Below the pieces are notes generated by a model. It was not told where the DNA came from. It ran no database searches and saw only the letters and a list, made by a program, of their open reading frames with translations. 64,000 nt of DNA, taken from positions 4,588,001 through 4,652,000 of the forward strand of contig CAWDMP010000002.1 in the NCBI GenBank assembly GCA_963803495.1. The letters run 5' to 3'. Source of the stretch: Persicitalea sp963803495 (GTDB taxonomy: Bacteria > Bacteroidota > Bacteroidia > Cytophagales > Spirosomataceae). A program made the translations under genes and the position numbers. The stretch's first letter is position 1, and every line of letters starts with the position of its first letter. This document shows, piece after piece, positions 16,963 to 25,398 of this stretch.

Positions 16963-19545
16963 ATGATTCACCAAACCGCCCTCGGGCTTCTTCACCAATA
17001 CCAACAGGAAGTCCGTTCTTACGATGAAGTACTTGACCAAAATGGACAACTAAAACCGCATTGGTCGGCGCTGTTTGATGCGCTGGAGCGGCTGGGCATG
17101 ACTGAACTGGCGGTGCGCAATCAGGAACTGGTCGCCCGCTTGCAGGAAAACGGCGTGACGTACAGCGTCTACGAGGGTACCGACGGCCTCGACCGTCCCT
17201 GGAAGCTAGATCCGATTCCGTTCTTGATCCACCAAAGCGAGTGGCAAGGCATCTGTCAGGGCCTGAAGCAACGCGCCGAGCTGCTCAATTTGATCCTGAA
17301 AGACCTCTACGGTCAACAGACTTTAATTAAAGAGAAAATTATTCCGGCCGAGCTGGTCTACGGCAATACGGGATTTTTGCGTGCCTGCTACGATGTGCGG
17401 TTGCCCGGCGAGCATCACCTCGTCAAGTACGCCGTCGACATGGCGCGTGGTCCCGATGGCCGGATGTGGGTGCTCGACAACCGCACACAGGCGCCGTCGG
17501 GCTCGGGCTATGCGCTCGAAAACCGGACGGTGATGAGCAAGGTACTGCCCGACCTGGCCGAACGGCTGTTCGTGCGACGGCTGTCGCCGTTTTTTATCAG
17601 TACCCAGCAGTCCATCGCGCGTAATTTCGGCAAAGGCAAGGAGGATATGACGATCGTGTACCTTACGCCCGGCCCAAACAACGAAACGTACTTCGAGCAT
17701 GCCTACCTGGCCTCGTACCATGGCTACATTTTGGCTCAGGGCGACGACCTGCTGGTACGCCACGGCTTCGTATGGCTCAAATCCATCGAGGGCCTCCGCA
17801 AGGTGGACATCATTTTGCGGCGGCTCGACGACGATTTCAGCGATCCGCTCGAGCTCCGCGCCGACTCGCGGCTGGGCGTCCCCGGCCTGTTGCACGCCAT
17901 GCGGGCTGGCAAAGTGGCGGTCATCAATCCGCCCGGTACCGGGTTGTTGGAAAACAACGCCTTTATGGCATTTCTGGACAACGCCAGCCGCCACCTGTTG
18001 GGTCAGGAACTGCTTTTGCCCAGCATCGCGACCTGGTGGTGCGGGCAGGAGAAAGAGCAGGATTACGTGCTGGAAAATATCGATCAGCTTATTGTCAAGA
18101 AAGTCAATCGCAGCCGTCAGAACCGGTCCATCTACGGAAAGTCGCTTTCCGTAACGCAGCTGGCGCAGTTAAAAAAGGAGATCCGGCAAAATCCGGCCGA
18201 CTACGTGGCGCAGCAGGAAGTGAGTTTTTCCACCACGCCCGCCTTTGTCAACGGCCGCATCGAGCCGCGCTTTGCCGCCATCCGCGCCTACCTCGTGGGC
18301 ACAGGAAACGGCTACGAAGTGATGCCAGGCGGGCTGACCCGCACCTCGCCGGAAGAGGGTCGTTTTACTTTTTCCAATCAATACGGGGGTATTTCAAAGG
18401 ATACATGGATCGTGGGCGAGGCGGCCGAGGAGGCGCGTCCGCACCTGGTGCTGCCGATTTCGACCAACGTCCGCAAGGCGGGCTCGTTACCGAGTCGCAG
18501 CGCCGACAACCTCTTTTGGGTGGGCCGCTACGCCGAACGCGTTTTGGCGACGAATACTTTTCTGAACATCGTGTTCAACGCCCTGAGCGTTCACCAAAAC
18601 TACGGCGGTCCGGCGCAGGCCGAGCATATCACCTGGTTGTTGCGGTCGCTCACGCACCTGACGCTGACCTATCCCGGTTTCGTTGGCAAGGACGACAAAG
18701 AACCCACGGAATTGTGGCAGCATCCGCAGGCTGAGATCAATGATCTGGTGCTCAATGTCAAGCGCAAAGGTACCATCGCCTCGTCGGTGGAGTCGTTTTT
18801 GCGGGCTGTGAAATCGGTGCGTGATCAGTGGAATCCCGAAGTAGCTCGGTCCATCGACCTGGTGGAGAGTAGTTTGGGTAGAATGAAGGTGCTTAAACGA
18901 GAACAAGCTGACTACCGCGCGATTCAGAAAGAATTGGATCGGCTGTACAGTCGGATGTTTACGTTTTACGGTGCCGTATCGGAAACGATGGGGCGCGACA
19001 ACGCCTTTTACCTGCTCAAATGTGGTAAACTCATCGAGCGGCTGCTATCGCGAGTAGCGGTGATTCGCGCGATGTTTGTGTTCCGTCACCCCGTGCCAGT
19101 CGAAAACGAATTGCTGGAAGCACTGCTCAACTACCATCACTTGCTAGGGCGTTTCAGGAATACCTACCGCTCACAAATCAGCCTGAGCGCCGGCCTCGAC
19201 ATGGTACTACTCGAAGCGAATTCTCCCTACTCGCTTACCTACCTGTTTGATGTGCTGGGTTATTACCTGAAAAAACTACCCGTCAATTCCGACAGCGACC
19301 GCCTCAACAACGCTCAGAGGGCCGTGTTGGAAGCCGCCTCGCGCGTAATGCTCGTCGACGTGCGGCAGCTCTGTACGTACGATGATGAAACCAACTACCG
19401 TCCGCACCTCGACCAACTCATGGCCGACCTCACGGCTTCATTGTTGACCGCTTCCGAGAGCATTTCCAATCTTTACTTCAAACACGTGGCCCCGCAGCAT
19501 TCGTTTTTCGAGGGGGTCAATTCGACGGAGAATCATGAGATTTAA
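16963..19545 (+). CDS. Circularly permuted ATP-grasp / alpha-E domain fusion protein
   Basis: An 860-residue fusion. The first ~480 residues are a circularly permuted type 2 ATP-grasp domain (formerly DUF404/DUF407), with signatures such as YEGTDGLDRPWKLDPIPF, PGPNNETYFEHAYLA and NPPGTGLLENNAFMAFLD. The rest is an alpha-E domain (formerly DUF403) starting at LPSRSADNLFWVGRYAER. ATP-grasp enzymes form amide or peptide bonds; this family is predicted, not shown, to make a small peptide-like product together with alpha-E and transglutaminase-like proteins. The transglutaminase gene follows after 23 bp, so they are an operon. Confidence 0.9.
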   Translation: MIHQTALGLLHQYQQEVRSYDEVLDQNGQLKPHWSALFDALERLGMTELAVRNQELVARLQENGVTYSVYEGTDGLDRPWKLDPIPFLIHQSEWQGICQGLKQRAELLNLILKDLYGQQTLIKEKIIPAELVYGNTGFLRACYDVRLPGEHHLVKYAVDMARGPDGRMWVLDNRTQAPSGSGYALENRTVMSKVLPDLAERLFVRRLSPFFISTQQSIARNFGKGKEDMTIVYLTPGPNNETYFEHAYLASYHGYILAQGDDLLVRHGFVWLKSIEGLRKVDIILRRLDDDFSDPLELRADSRLGVPGLLHAMRAGKVAVINPPGTGLLENNAFMAFLDNASRHLLGQELLLPSIATWWCGQEKEQDYVLENIDQLIVKKVNRSRQNRSIYGKSLSVTQLAQLKKEIRQNPADYVAQQEVSFSTTPAFVNGRIEPRFAAIRAYLVGTGNGYEVMPGGLTRTSPEEGRFTFSNQYGGISKDTWIVGEAAEEARPHLVLPISTNVRKAGSLPSRSADNLFWVGRYAERVLATNTFLNIVFNALSVHQNYGGPAQAEHITWLLRSLTHLTLTYPGFVGKDDKEPTELWQHPQAEINDLVLNVKRKGTIASSVESFLRAVKSVRDQWNPEVARSIDLVESSLGRMKVLKREQADYRAIQKELDRLYSRMFTFYGAVSETMGRDNAFYLLKCGKLIERLLSRVAVIRAMFVFRHPVPVENELLEALLNYHHLLGRFRNTYRSQISLSAGLDMVLLEANSPYSLTYLFDVLGYYLKKLPVNSDSDRLNNAQRAVLEAASRVMLVDVRQLCTYDDETNYRPHLDQLMADLTASLLTASESISNLYFKHVAPQHSFFEGVNSTENHEI

Positions 19546-19568
19546 AATTCACAACCTAACAGCCCAAC

Positions 19569-20445
19569 TTGAAATACGAACTCATTCATAGTACCACGTA
19601 CCGCTACAAACAACCGGTAAGTAGTTACCATAGCATCGCCTGCCTGTGTCCGCGGGCGACGGTCAGTCAGTTGCCGGGCGAATTTACGCTGACGGTGTCG
19701 CCACAACCGGCCGAGATCACCGAACGTGTCGATTTTTTCGGCAATACAACGCACTATTTTTCGGTACAGAAGCCACATAAGGAATTGCGCGTGGTGGCCC
19801 GGAGCCTGGTAGAAAATGTATTTGCCAGCCGACAACTTCCGCTGGTACCATCGGCCACTTGTGCAGAAGCGCGCATGGCTTTTCGGGACGATCCAGCTAC
19901 TCAAAGCCGAGACGCTGCAGTACTTGCTGCCCAGTCCGTTCGTGCATTGGGACGAGGAAATCCGCCGTTACGCGCGGCCTTCTTTTGACGATACGCGGCC
20001 GTTGTTTGAAGCGGTGCAGCATTTTTGCGGTCGGATTTTCCGGGAATTTGCTTTCGATTCTAAGTTCTCGACCGTCAATACGCCCATCAAAACCGTCTTG
20101 AAAGAGAAGAAAGGCGTGTGTCAGGATTTTTCGCACCTGGCCATCGCCGGACTTCGTAGCCTGGGCTTCGCCGCGCGCTACGTCAGCGGGTACCTCGAAA
20201 CGCTCCCGCCGCCGGGCCGCACCAAGCTGCAAGGCTCCGACGCCTCCCACGCCTGGGTTTCAGCCTACGTGCCGGGCATCGGTTGGTGCGACTTCGACCC
20301 CACCAACGACGTCGTCCCCGGCGCGCGTCACCTCACCACCGCCTGGGGCCGCGACTACTCCGACGTTCCCCCCCTCAAAGGCATCCTGTTCAGCTCGGGC
20401 CAGCAGAAGTTGAAGGTAGAAGTGGATGTACTGCCGATTCTATGA
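19569..20445 (+). CDS. Transglutaminase-like protein (frameshifted as sequenced)
   Basis: The protein matches bacterial transglutaminase-like (BTLCP N-terminal plus transglutaminase core) proteins found with cp-ATP-grasp/alpha-E genes. The first frame runs from TTG 19569 (KYELIHSTTYRYKQPV) to AFRDDPA; the next picks up at LKAETLQYLLPSPFV and continues through the catalytic region KGVCQDFSHL (Cys) and SHAWVSAYVPGIGWCDFDPTND (His, Asp). The switch is near 19900-19908, where losing one CT/TC unit or gaining one base would explain it. Read across the shift, about 290 residues are encoded, a normal length. It may be inactive or a sequence error. Confidence 0.85.
20242..20443 (+). repeat. Direct repeat copy A (transglutaminase 3' end)
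   Basis: These ~202 bp encode the last ~67 residues of the transglutaminase and recur at 23699-23900 with about 90% identity by hand alignment (some 20 differences, nearly all at third codon positions). The repeats enclose the iorA/iorB pair and the broken DUF1080 start. Confidence 0.9.
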
Positions 20446-20693
20446 TTTTTCAAATCCCGCGCCCTACTCTCGGCCCGACAGCGCGATGCTTTTCGGGGAT
20501 GGGAAAACAGGGAAATTGGAAACAGCGCAACGCGCTCAATTTAGCGGAGTTTTAGACCCTCGAATCAGGAGGAATTTAAGTAGTCGAATGCGCTTCCCGG
20601 TGATGCTTCTTCTCAAATAATTCCGGAATCTTGGTTAAGATTCCAGGTACCCTTGCTTTTGTCAGTACTGCAAACCCGCTTGCCTGAATCGCT

Positions 20694-21161
20694 ATGGAAA
20701 AAGATATTGTGCTTGAAGTCAACGGACGGTCCCGTACCGTGCGGGTGGATTCCGCCACGCCGCTGCTGTACGTGCTGCGCAACCAATTGCAATTGAATGG
20801 CCCTAAATACGGCTGTGGCATCGAAGTATGCGGCTCTTGCATGGTACTCATGGACGGGCAGGCCGCGCCGAGTTGCCGGGTCCCGGTCGGGGAAATGGCG
20901 GGCCGCACCATCACGACGCTGGAAGGAATCACTCGCCCCGACGGCGAACTGCATCCGGTGCAGCGCGCTTTCGTGCAGGAACAGGCGGCACAATGCGGGT
21001 ACTGCCTCAACGGCATGGTGATCGCGGCGGTAGCGTTGCTGGAAACCAACAAAAAACCCGATGATGAAGCCATTCGGGCGGGCATGGATCGAAACCTGTG
21101 CCGCTGCGGTACCCACACCCGTATCGTGAAGGCCGTTCGGCGCGCGGCCGAAGCGTCTTAG
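20694..21161 (+). CDS. iorA: (2Fe-2S)-binding small subunit of a molybdenum hydroxylase (IorA-like)
   Basis: A 155-residue xanthine-oxidase-family small subunit. An N-terminal plant-type ferredoxin domain has GCGIEVCGSC plus a later Cys for one [2Fe-2S] cluster, and the C-terminal helical domain has CGYCLNGM and CRCGTH for the second. It passes electrons from the molybdenum subunit encoded next. The match is closest to the isoquinoline 1-oxidoreductase alpha type, but the actual substrate is unknown. The ~250 bp upstream holds no gene I can support. There is no FAD-subunit gene, as expected for the two-subunit Ior type. Confidence 0.88.
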   Translation: MEKDIVLEVNGRSRTVRVDSATPLLYVLRNQLQLNGPKYGCGIEVCGSCMVLMDGQAAPSCRVPVGEMAGRTITTLEGITRPDGELHPVQRAFVQEQAAQCGYCLNGMVIAAVALLETNKKPDDEAIRAGMDRNLCRCGTHTRIVKAVRRAAEAS

Positions 21162-21184
21162 TTTTTCATTCCACCATTTCTATT

Positions 21185-23407
21185 ATGAAAGAAACTTCGT
21201 ACGATCCGCAGTTCTCGCGTCGGAAATTTATCAATAGCCTGGGTTGCCTGACGATCGGCTTTTCATTGACAGGAAGCGTCTGGGCCGAAGCGGGAAATTC
21301 GCTGCTGGCGGAGGACACCCTGCCCGGCAGCCTGCGCCGACAGCCCCGCCTGGACGCCTGGCTGGAAGTACTGGCCGATGGCCGGGTGCGGGTGTTGACG
21401 GGCAAAATGGAACTAGGGCAGGGCATCCGCACGGCCATTGCGCAGGTAGCCGCCGAAGAACTGGACTTAGCACTCGATCAGGTGGAAGTGCATCTGGCCG
21501 AAACGGATCGCACGCCCAACGAGGGGTACACGGCCGGGAGTGGCTCGATGGAAAACAGCGCGATGTCGGTGCGGTACGCCGCCGCCTACGCCCGCCAGAA
21601 ACTACTCGACAGGGCCGCCCAACGCTGGAAAACAGCGCCGGAACAACTGACGATGGCGAACGGTAGTATAAGTTGGAAAGGCAAAAAACAAACCCTCACC
21701 TTTGCACAATTGCTGAACGGCGCTCGGCTGGAAGGCGAGGTGACATTACCCGTGAAGCTTAAGTCGCCCGATACCTACCGCTACGTCGGTAAGGCTATTC
21801 ACCGTAAGGACATCGAACAGATGGCGCGCGCCGAGGCGATGTACGTCCAGGACATTAGGCTGCCGGGGATGGTGCACGCCAGGGTGGTGCGGCCCCCGAC
21901 CTATCGCTCCCAACTTCTCTCATTCGATGAAAAAGGGTTTGCTGCCCAAGCACCTGGTTCCTCGAAACCCGTCATAAACGGTTCCTTCCTGGCCGTAGTC
22001 GCCACCGATGAGTACCAGGCCATCCAGGCGGGTGATTTGGCCCAACGATTTACCCGTTGGTCAGATAGCCCGGCGGAACTTTCGCCGGGTGAGGATTTGG
22101 AAGCGCACATCAGAAAGCTGCCCGTGCGGAGCCAGAAAGTAAAAGCGCAGGGAACGATGGATGGCATGGACCAAACCGATGGACGTACCTTGAAAGCCAG
22201 CTACTTTAAACCCTACCAGATGCACGGTTCCATCGGGCCCTCGTGTGGGGTGGCACTGTACCAGGAAGGCACCCTGCACGTGTGGTCGCATAGCCAGGGC
22301 GTTTATCCGTTTCGGGACGCTCTGGCGAAAATGCTGGGCCTGGCACCCGAAAAAGTGCATGTCACGGGTGTGCCCGGCTCGGGTTGTTACGGCCATAACG
22401 GGGCCGATGATGCCGCTACCGATGCCGCCTTGGTGGCGATGGCCATGCCCGGTACGCCCGTCCGGCTCCAGTGGATGCGCGAGGACGAACACGCCTGGGA
22501 ACCCTACGGCTCCGCCATGTGCATGGATGTCGAGGCCCGGCTCGACGACGCGGGCAAAATATCGCACTGGCGCTACGCCGTATGGTCCGACTCGCACAGT
22601 AGCCGCCCTGGCGGAAATCCCGGCAACTTGCTGGCGAGCTGGTACCTGCCCAAGCCTTTCGTGCAGCCGGCGATGGGGTACTTCGGGGGAGGCTTCCGCA
22701 ATTCGGAGCCTTACTACGACATTCCTAACCAGCGCATAGACGCCCACGCATTCGAGGGGCCACTGCGGGTATCTTCGCTACGGAGTTTGGGGGCTTACGC
22801 CAATATTTTTGCCGTAGAAACCTTCATGGACGAACTCGCCGAAAAGGCCCAGCAAGATCCGATCGATTTCCGGTTGGCGCACTCCACCGACGACCGTGCC
22901 ATTGCCGTCATGCAGAAATTGCAGGAAATGATAAAAGCTGAAAAAACGGGCAGCGATGAAGGTATCGGCGTAGCCTTCGCCCGCTACAAAAATGTGGCGA
23001 GCTACTGCGCCGTGGCGGCGCGGGTCATTGTGGATAAGAATTCGGGAGCGGTGAAAGTGATGAAAATGTGGGCCGTGCTGGATGCGGGGGAAGTGATCAA
23101 TCTGGATGGCATCATCAACCAAACGGAGGGTTGCCTGATTCAGGCCGCTAGTTGGACGCTGAAAGAGGAAGTACAGTTCGACGAAAAGCACGTCAGCACC
23201 CGTGATTGGATTTCCTATCCCATTCTGCGCTTCGGCGAGGTGCCCGCGGTGCAGGTGGCGGTCATCAGCCATCCCGAGCTATACCCGCTCGGTGCGGGCG
23301 AGGCCGCGCAGGTGCCCACCGCCGCCGCAATCGTCAACGCCATTTACCGGGCCAGTGGCAAACGCATCCGGCGTTTGCCGGTAAGGTCGGTAGAAGTAGA
23401 GGGCTAG
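21185..23407 (+). CDS. iorB: Molybdopterin-binding large subunit (IorB-like aldehyde/isoquinoline oxidoreductase)
   Basis: The 740-residue catalytic subunit of a periplasmic molybdenum hydroxylase. It starts with a twin-arginine signal (FSRRKFINSLGCLTIGFSL), so the folded complex is probably exported by Tat. Family motifs include TGKMELGQGIRTAIAQVAAE, repeated Moco-binding glycine loops (PGSGCYGHNGADD) and the C-terminal GAGEAAQVPTAAAI with the conserved catalytic glutamate. The chosen start is ATG 21185, 23 bp after iorA, although the frame is open upstream. No cytochrome c subunit or XdhC-type maturation gene is adjacent. Confidence 0.88.
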   Translation: MKETSYDPQFSRRKFINSLGCLTIGFSLTGSVWAEAGNSLLAEDTLPGSLRRQPRLDAWLEVLADGRVRVLTGKMELGQGIRTAIAQVAAEELDLALDQVEVHLAETDRTPNEGYTAGSGSMENSAMSVRYAAAYARQKLLDRAAQRWKTAPEQLTMANGSISWKGKKQTLTFAQLLNGARLEGEVTLPVKLKSPDTYRYVGKAIHRKDIEQMARAEAMYVQDIRLPGMVHARVVRPPTYRSQLLSFDEKGFAAQAPGSSKPVINGSFLAVVATDEYQAIQAGDLAQRFTRWSDSPAELSPGEDLEAHIRKLPVRSQKVKAQGTMDGMDQTDGRTLKASYFKPYQMHGSIGPSCGVALYQEGTLHVWSHSQGVYPFRDALAKMLGLAPEKVHVTGVPGSGCYGHNGADDAATDAALVAMAMPGTPVRLQWMREDEHAWEPYGSAMCMDVEARLDDAGKISHWRYAVWSDSHSSRPGGNPGNLLASWYLPKPFVQPAMGYFGGGFRNSEPYYDIPNQRIDAHAFEGPLRVSSLRSLGAYANIFAVETFMDELAEKAQQDPIDFRLAHSTDDRAIAVMQKLQEMIKAEKTGSDEGIGVAFARYKNVASYCAVAARVIVDKNSGAVKVMKMWAVLDAGEVINLDGIINQTEGCLIQAASWTLKEEVQFDEKHVSTRDWISYPILRFGEVPAVQVAVISHPELYPLGAGEAAQVPTAAAIVNAIYRASGKRIRRLPVRSVEVEG

Positions 23408-23454
23408 GCCGAAACCTCTTATTGCTTCAAATGTCTATAACCGTGACTTCTTCT

Positions 23455-23905
23455 ATGAAAAAACCGCTCCTTTTTCTTCTCTGCTCAACGCTACCGTTTA
23501 CTACCCCGATTTTTTCCCCAGCCTTCGCAGCGGGGAGAAAAATGGCAGTCGCTATTTAACGGAAAAAATCTGAAAGGCTGGGAAACCTACCTCGACCGCC
23601 TCTACACCTCAAATAAGCAAGCCGAAAAAGCCGCACCGCTGGGATTGAACAACGACCCCAATCACGTCTTTTCAGTGGTAAAAGAAGACGGGCAACTTGC
23701 CTCCCACGCCTGGGTTTCGGCCTACGTGCCCGGCATTGGCTGGCGCGACTTCGACCCCACCAACGACGTCGTCCCCGGCGCGCGGCACCTCACCACCGCC
23801 CGGGGCCGCGACTACTCCGATGTCCCCCCACTGAAAGGAATTCTGTTCAGCTCAGGCCAACAGAAATTGAAAGTAGAAGTGGACGTGCTGCCGATTTTGG
23901 AGTAG
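23455..23905 (+). pseudogene. Chimeric remnant: DUF1080 N-terminus fused to transglutaminase C-terminus
   Basis: ATG 23455 opens a signal peptide (MKKPLLFLLCSTLPFTTP) that shifts frame at GGGG near 23535 and continues as WQSLFNGKNLKGWETYLD, the typical start of DUF1080 (3-keto-disaccharide hydrolase-like) proteins. At about 23699 the DUF1080 sequence stops abruptly and joins in frame to SHAWVSAYVPGIGW, the last ~67 residues of a transglutaminase. Neither half is functional: the hydrolase has lost about 200 residues and the transglutaminase tail lacks its catalytic Cys. The tail also has Trp to Arg and Cys to Arg changes relative to copy A. Confidence 0.85.
23699..23900 (+). repeat. Direct repeat copy B (transglutaminase 3' end)
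   Basis: Second copy of the ~202-bp segment at 20242-20443. The identity begins exactly at GCCTCCCACGCCTGGG in both copies, which marks the recombination joint, and ends just before the stop codon. Confidence 0.9.
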
Positions 23906-23980
23906 AAAAAATCGGTGACTTATCAAGAAATAAAAAATTGAGGAAGGGCGTTTTAGTAAAAAAACAAAACACTTTTCCTC

Positions 23981-24631
23981 ATGAAAAAGCACCACTTTCT
24001 ACCGCTTTGCCTTGTCTTTTTACTTTCTGCTCATTTTGCGGAAGCGCAGGTGCGTTTTGGAGTGAAGGCGGGGGTGAATTCAGCTAGTCTGCACCTTAAA
24101 GGGGTAGATTTTGATCCATTGACGAGGTTTCAGGGCGGGTTGGTGGCAGACATTCCGGTTGTCTCCCATTTCGCAATCCAGCCAGCTTTGCTGTACAGTG
24201 CCAAAGGGCACTCGGTTAATTCTGAAGAAAGAGATCAGAGTGGCATACCAACCGGAAGGGAATTTACTTTTGAAGCCAAGCTAAACTACCTGGAGATTCC
24301 AGTTCTAGCTTTGTACAAAAATGAGTTGGGAAAAGGCTTAAAGTTCTTCGGAGGATTGGGACCTTACTTGGGGATCGGCATCAACGGTAGATTTACCGGT
24401 AATACCCCCGGTTTTAAAGACCAGCTCATATCTTTTGACAAAAGCAAATCCGGGACACAGACATATGAGCGGTTTGATATGGGATTGAGCGCGGCAGTTG
24501 GACTGGAATATCGGAGTTTGATGTTAGGTTTAAACTACAACTACGGTCTTCGACCTGTGCCTATGCCCTCCGATGCCTACAACCGCACCCTGGGCTTGAC
24601 GGCGGGGTACTTCTTCGGGAAGGGCAAATAA
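23981..24631 (+). CDS. Outer-membrane beta-barrel protein (PorT-like family)
   Basis: A 216-residue protein with a cleavable signal peptide (MKKHHFLPLCLVFLLSAHFAEAQ) followed by alternating amphipathic strands starting VRFGVKAGVNSASL and ending with aromatic-rich strands (LGLTAGYFFGKGK). This is the small eight- or ten-strand outer-membrane barrel family (OMP_b-brl_2) abundant in Bacteroidota. No ligand can be inferred. It stands alone, with about 75 bp of AT-rich DNA before it. Confidence 0.82.
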   Translation: MKKHHFLPLCLVFLLSAHFAEAQVRFGVKAGVNSASLHLKGVDFDPLTRFQGGLVADIPVVSHFAIQPALLYSAKGHSVNSEERDQSGIPTGREFTFEAKLNYLEIPVLALYKNELGKGLKFFGGLGPYLGIGINGRFTGNTPGFKDQLISFDKSKSGTQTYERFDMGLSAAVGLEYRSLMLGLNYNYGLRPVPMPSDAYNRTLGLTAGYFFGKGK

Positions 24632-24725
24632 ATCGACGCTCATCGGCTCACTCTGGTACGGGACGATCAGATGCATTCCTTTCCGGGGTTGATTGGGTTT
24701 TGAAGAAGTGAAAGGAGGGGTTATG

Positions 24726-25034
24726 TCAAACCATTATTTTCTTCCCGTCCTCGGTTAGTTCAAAGAGTACTTCGGGGGCGATGTCCAATGGCCCCTTTTT
24801 TATCATTCCGTCATAATCTTCAAAATCCAAGCCATTTTCCCAGTACAGAGTGCTACCATCGGACCGTACCTCCGAGAATCGTGCTTTCTCTGCCAACTGA
24901 GCATAAGAGTTTTGAGGATTATTTGCCTTCTCAAGGATGAACTCCTCTAAATGTATGGTTCTGACTACTTCGTCGTTCCATAGGCATGTTACCGAGTACT
25001 CATCGACTTCAATTATTTTCTTGATCCATTTCAT
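24726..25034 (-). CDS. DUF2442 domain protein
   Basis: A 102-residue protein with the DUF2442 pattern: a basic N-terminus, VTCLWNDEVVRTIHLEEF, then FSEVRSDGSTLYWENGLDFE near the C-terminal half. Such proteins are often encoded next to DUF4160 as a compact two-gene module suspected, but not proven, to be toxin-antitoxin-like. The ATG overlaps the last base of the upstream DUF4160 remnant's TGA (TGATG), showing that the two were once translationally coupled. Confidence 0.75.
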   Translation of the reverse strand: MKWIKKIIEVDEYSVTCLWNDEVVRTIHLEEFILEKANNPQNSYAQLAEKARFSEVRSDGSTLYWENGLDFEDYDGMIKKGPLDIAPEVLFELTEDGKKIMV

Positions 25035-25297
25035 CAGGAAAGCGGTTTAATTTTCTTAAACGATTGTTTCTCAGCTCTCAGAGTATTAAAATTTTGATTT
25101 AACTCTTCTTTGTGGATTTATGCCCAGACTTGGACAAATTTTAACTGTTTTCCAGGAAGGTACCCTTGAAGAAGTTCACCCGTGCTAATTTCAAGGACAG
25201 CTCTGTACTCATTGTAGATTGCATAGAAATGGGGCGGCGCATGGTCGTTGCCATACATCTGGATGATTATTCCAAAGAACCTACTGATCTCAGGTAT
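25034..25297 (-). pseudogene. DUF4160 gene inactivated by loss of start codon and a nonsense mutation
   Basis: Reading the minus strand from 25297 gives PEISRFFGIIIQMYGN, then DHAPPHFYAIYNEYRAVLEI and GYLPGKQLKFVQVWA, an unmistakable DUF4160 protein. The expected start codon is ATA instead of ATG, with no in-frame ATG/GTG/TTG just upstream. A TAA at 25118-25120 interrupts the frame where relatives usually have an acidic residue. Beyond it the frame continues (IHKEELNQNFN) to a TGA that overlaps the DUF2442 start. Because no start codon is present, ordinary gene finders will miss it. Confidence 0.82.
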
Positions 25298-25398
25298 GAC
25301 GATTGGAATCTGTTTATAGCTTTCAAATATTAATAAAAAAAAGCGGACAGTCCAAAAGAACTACCCGCCCAAACAAAAAGTCGAAAGCCAACAGCCAC

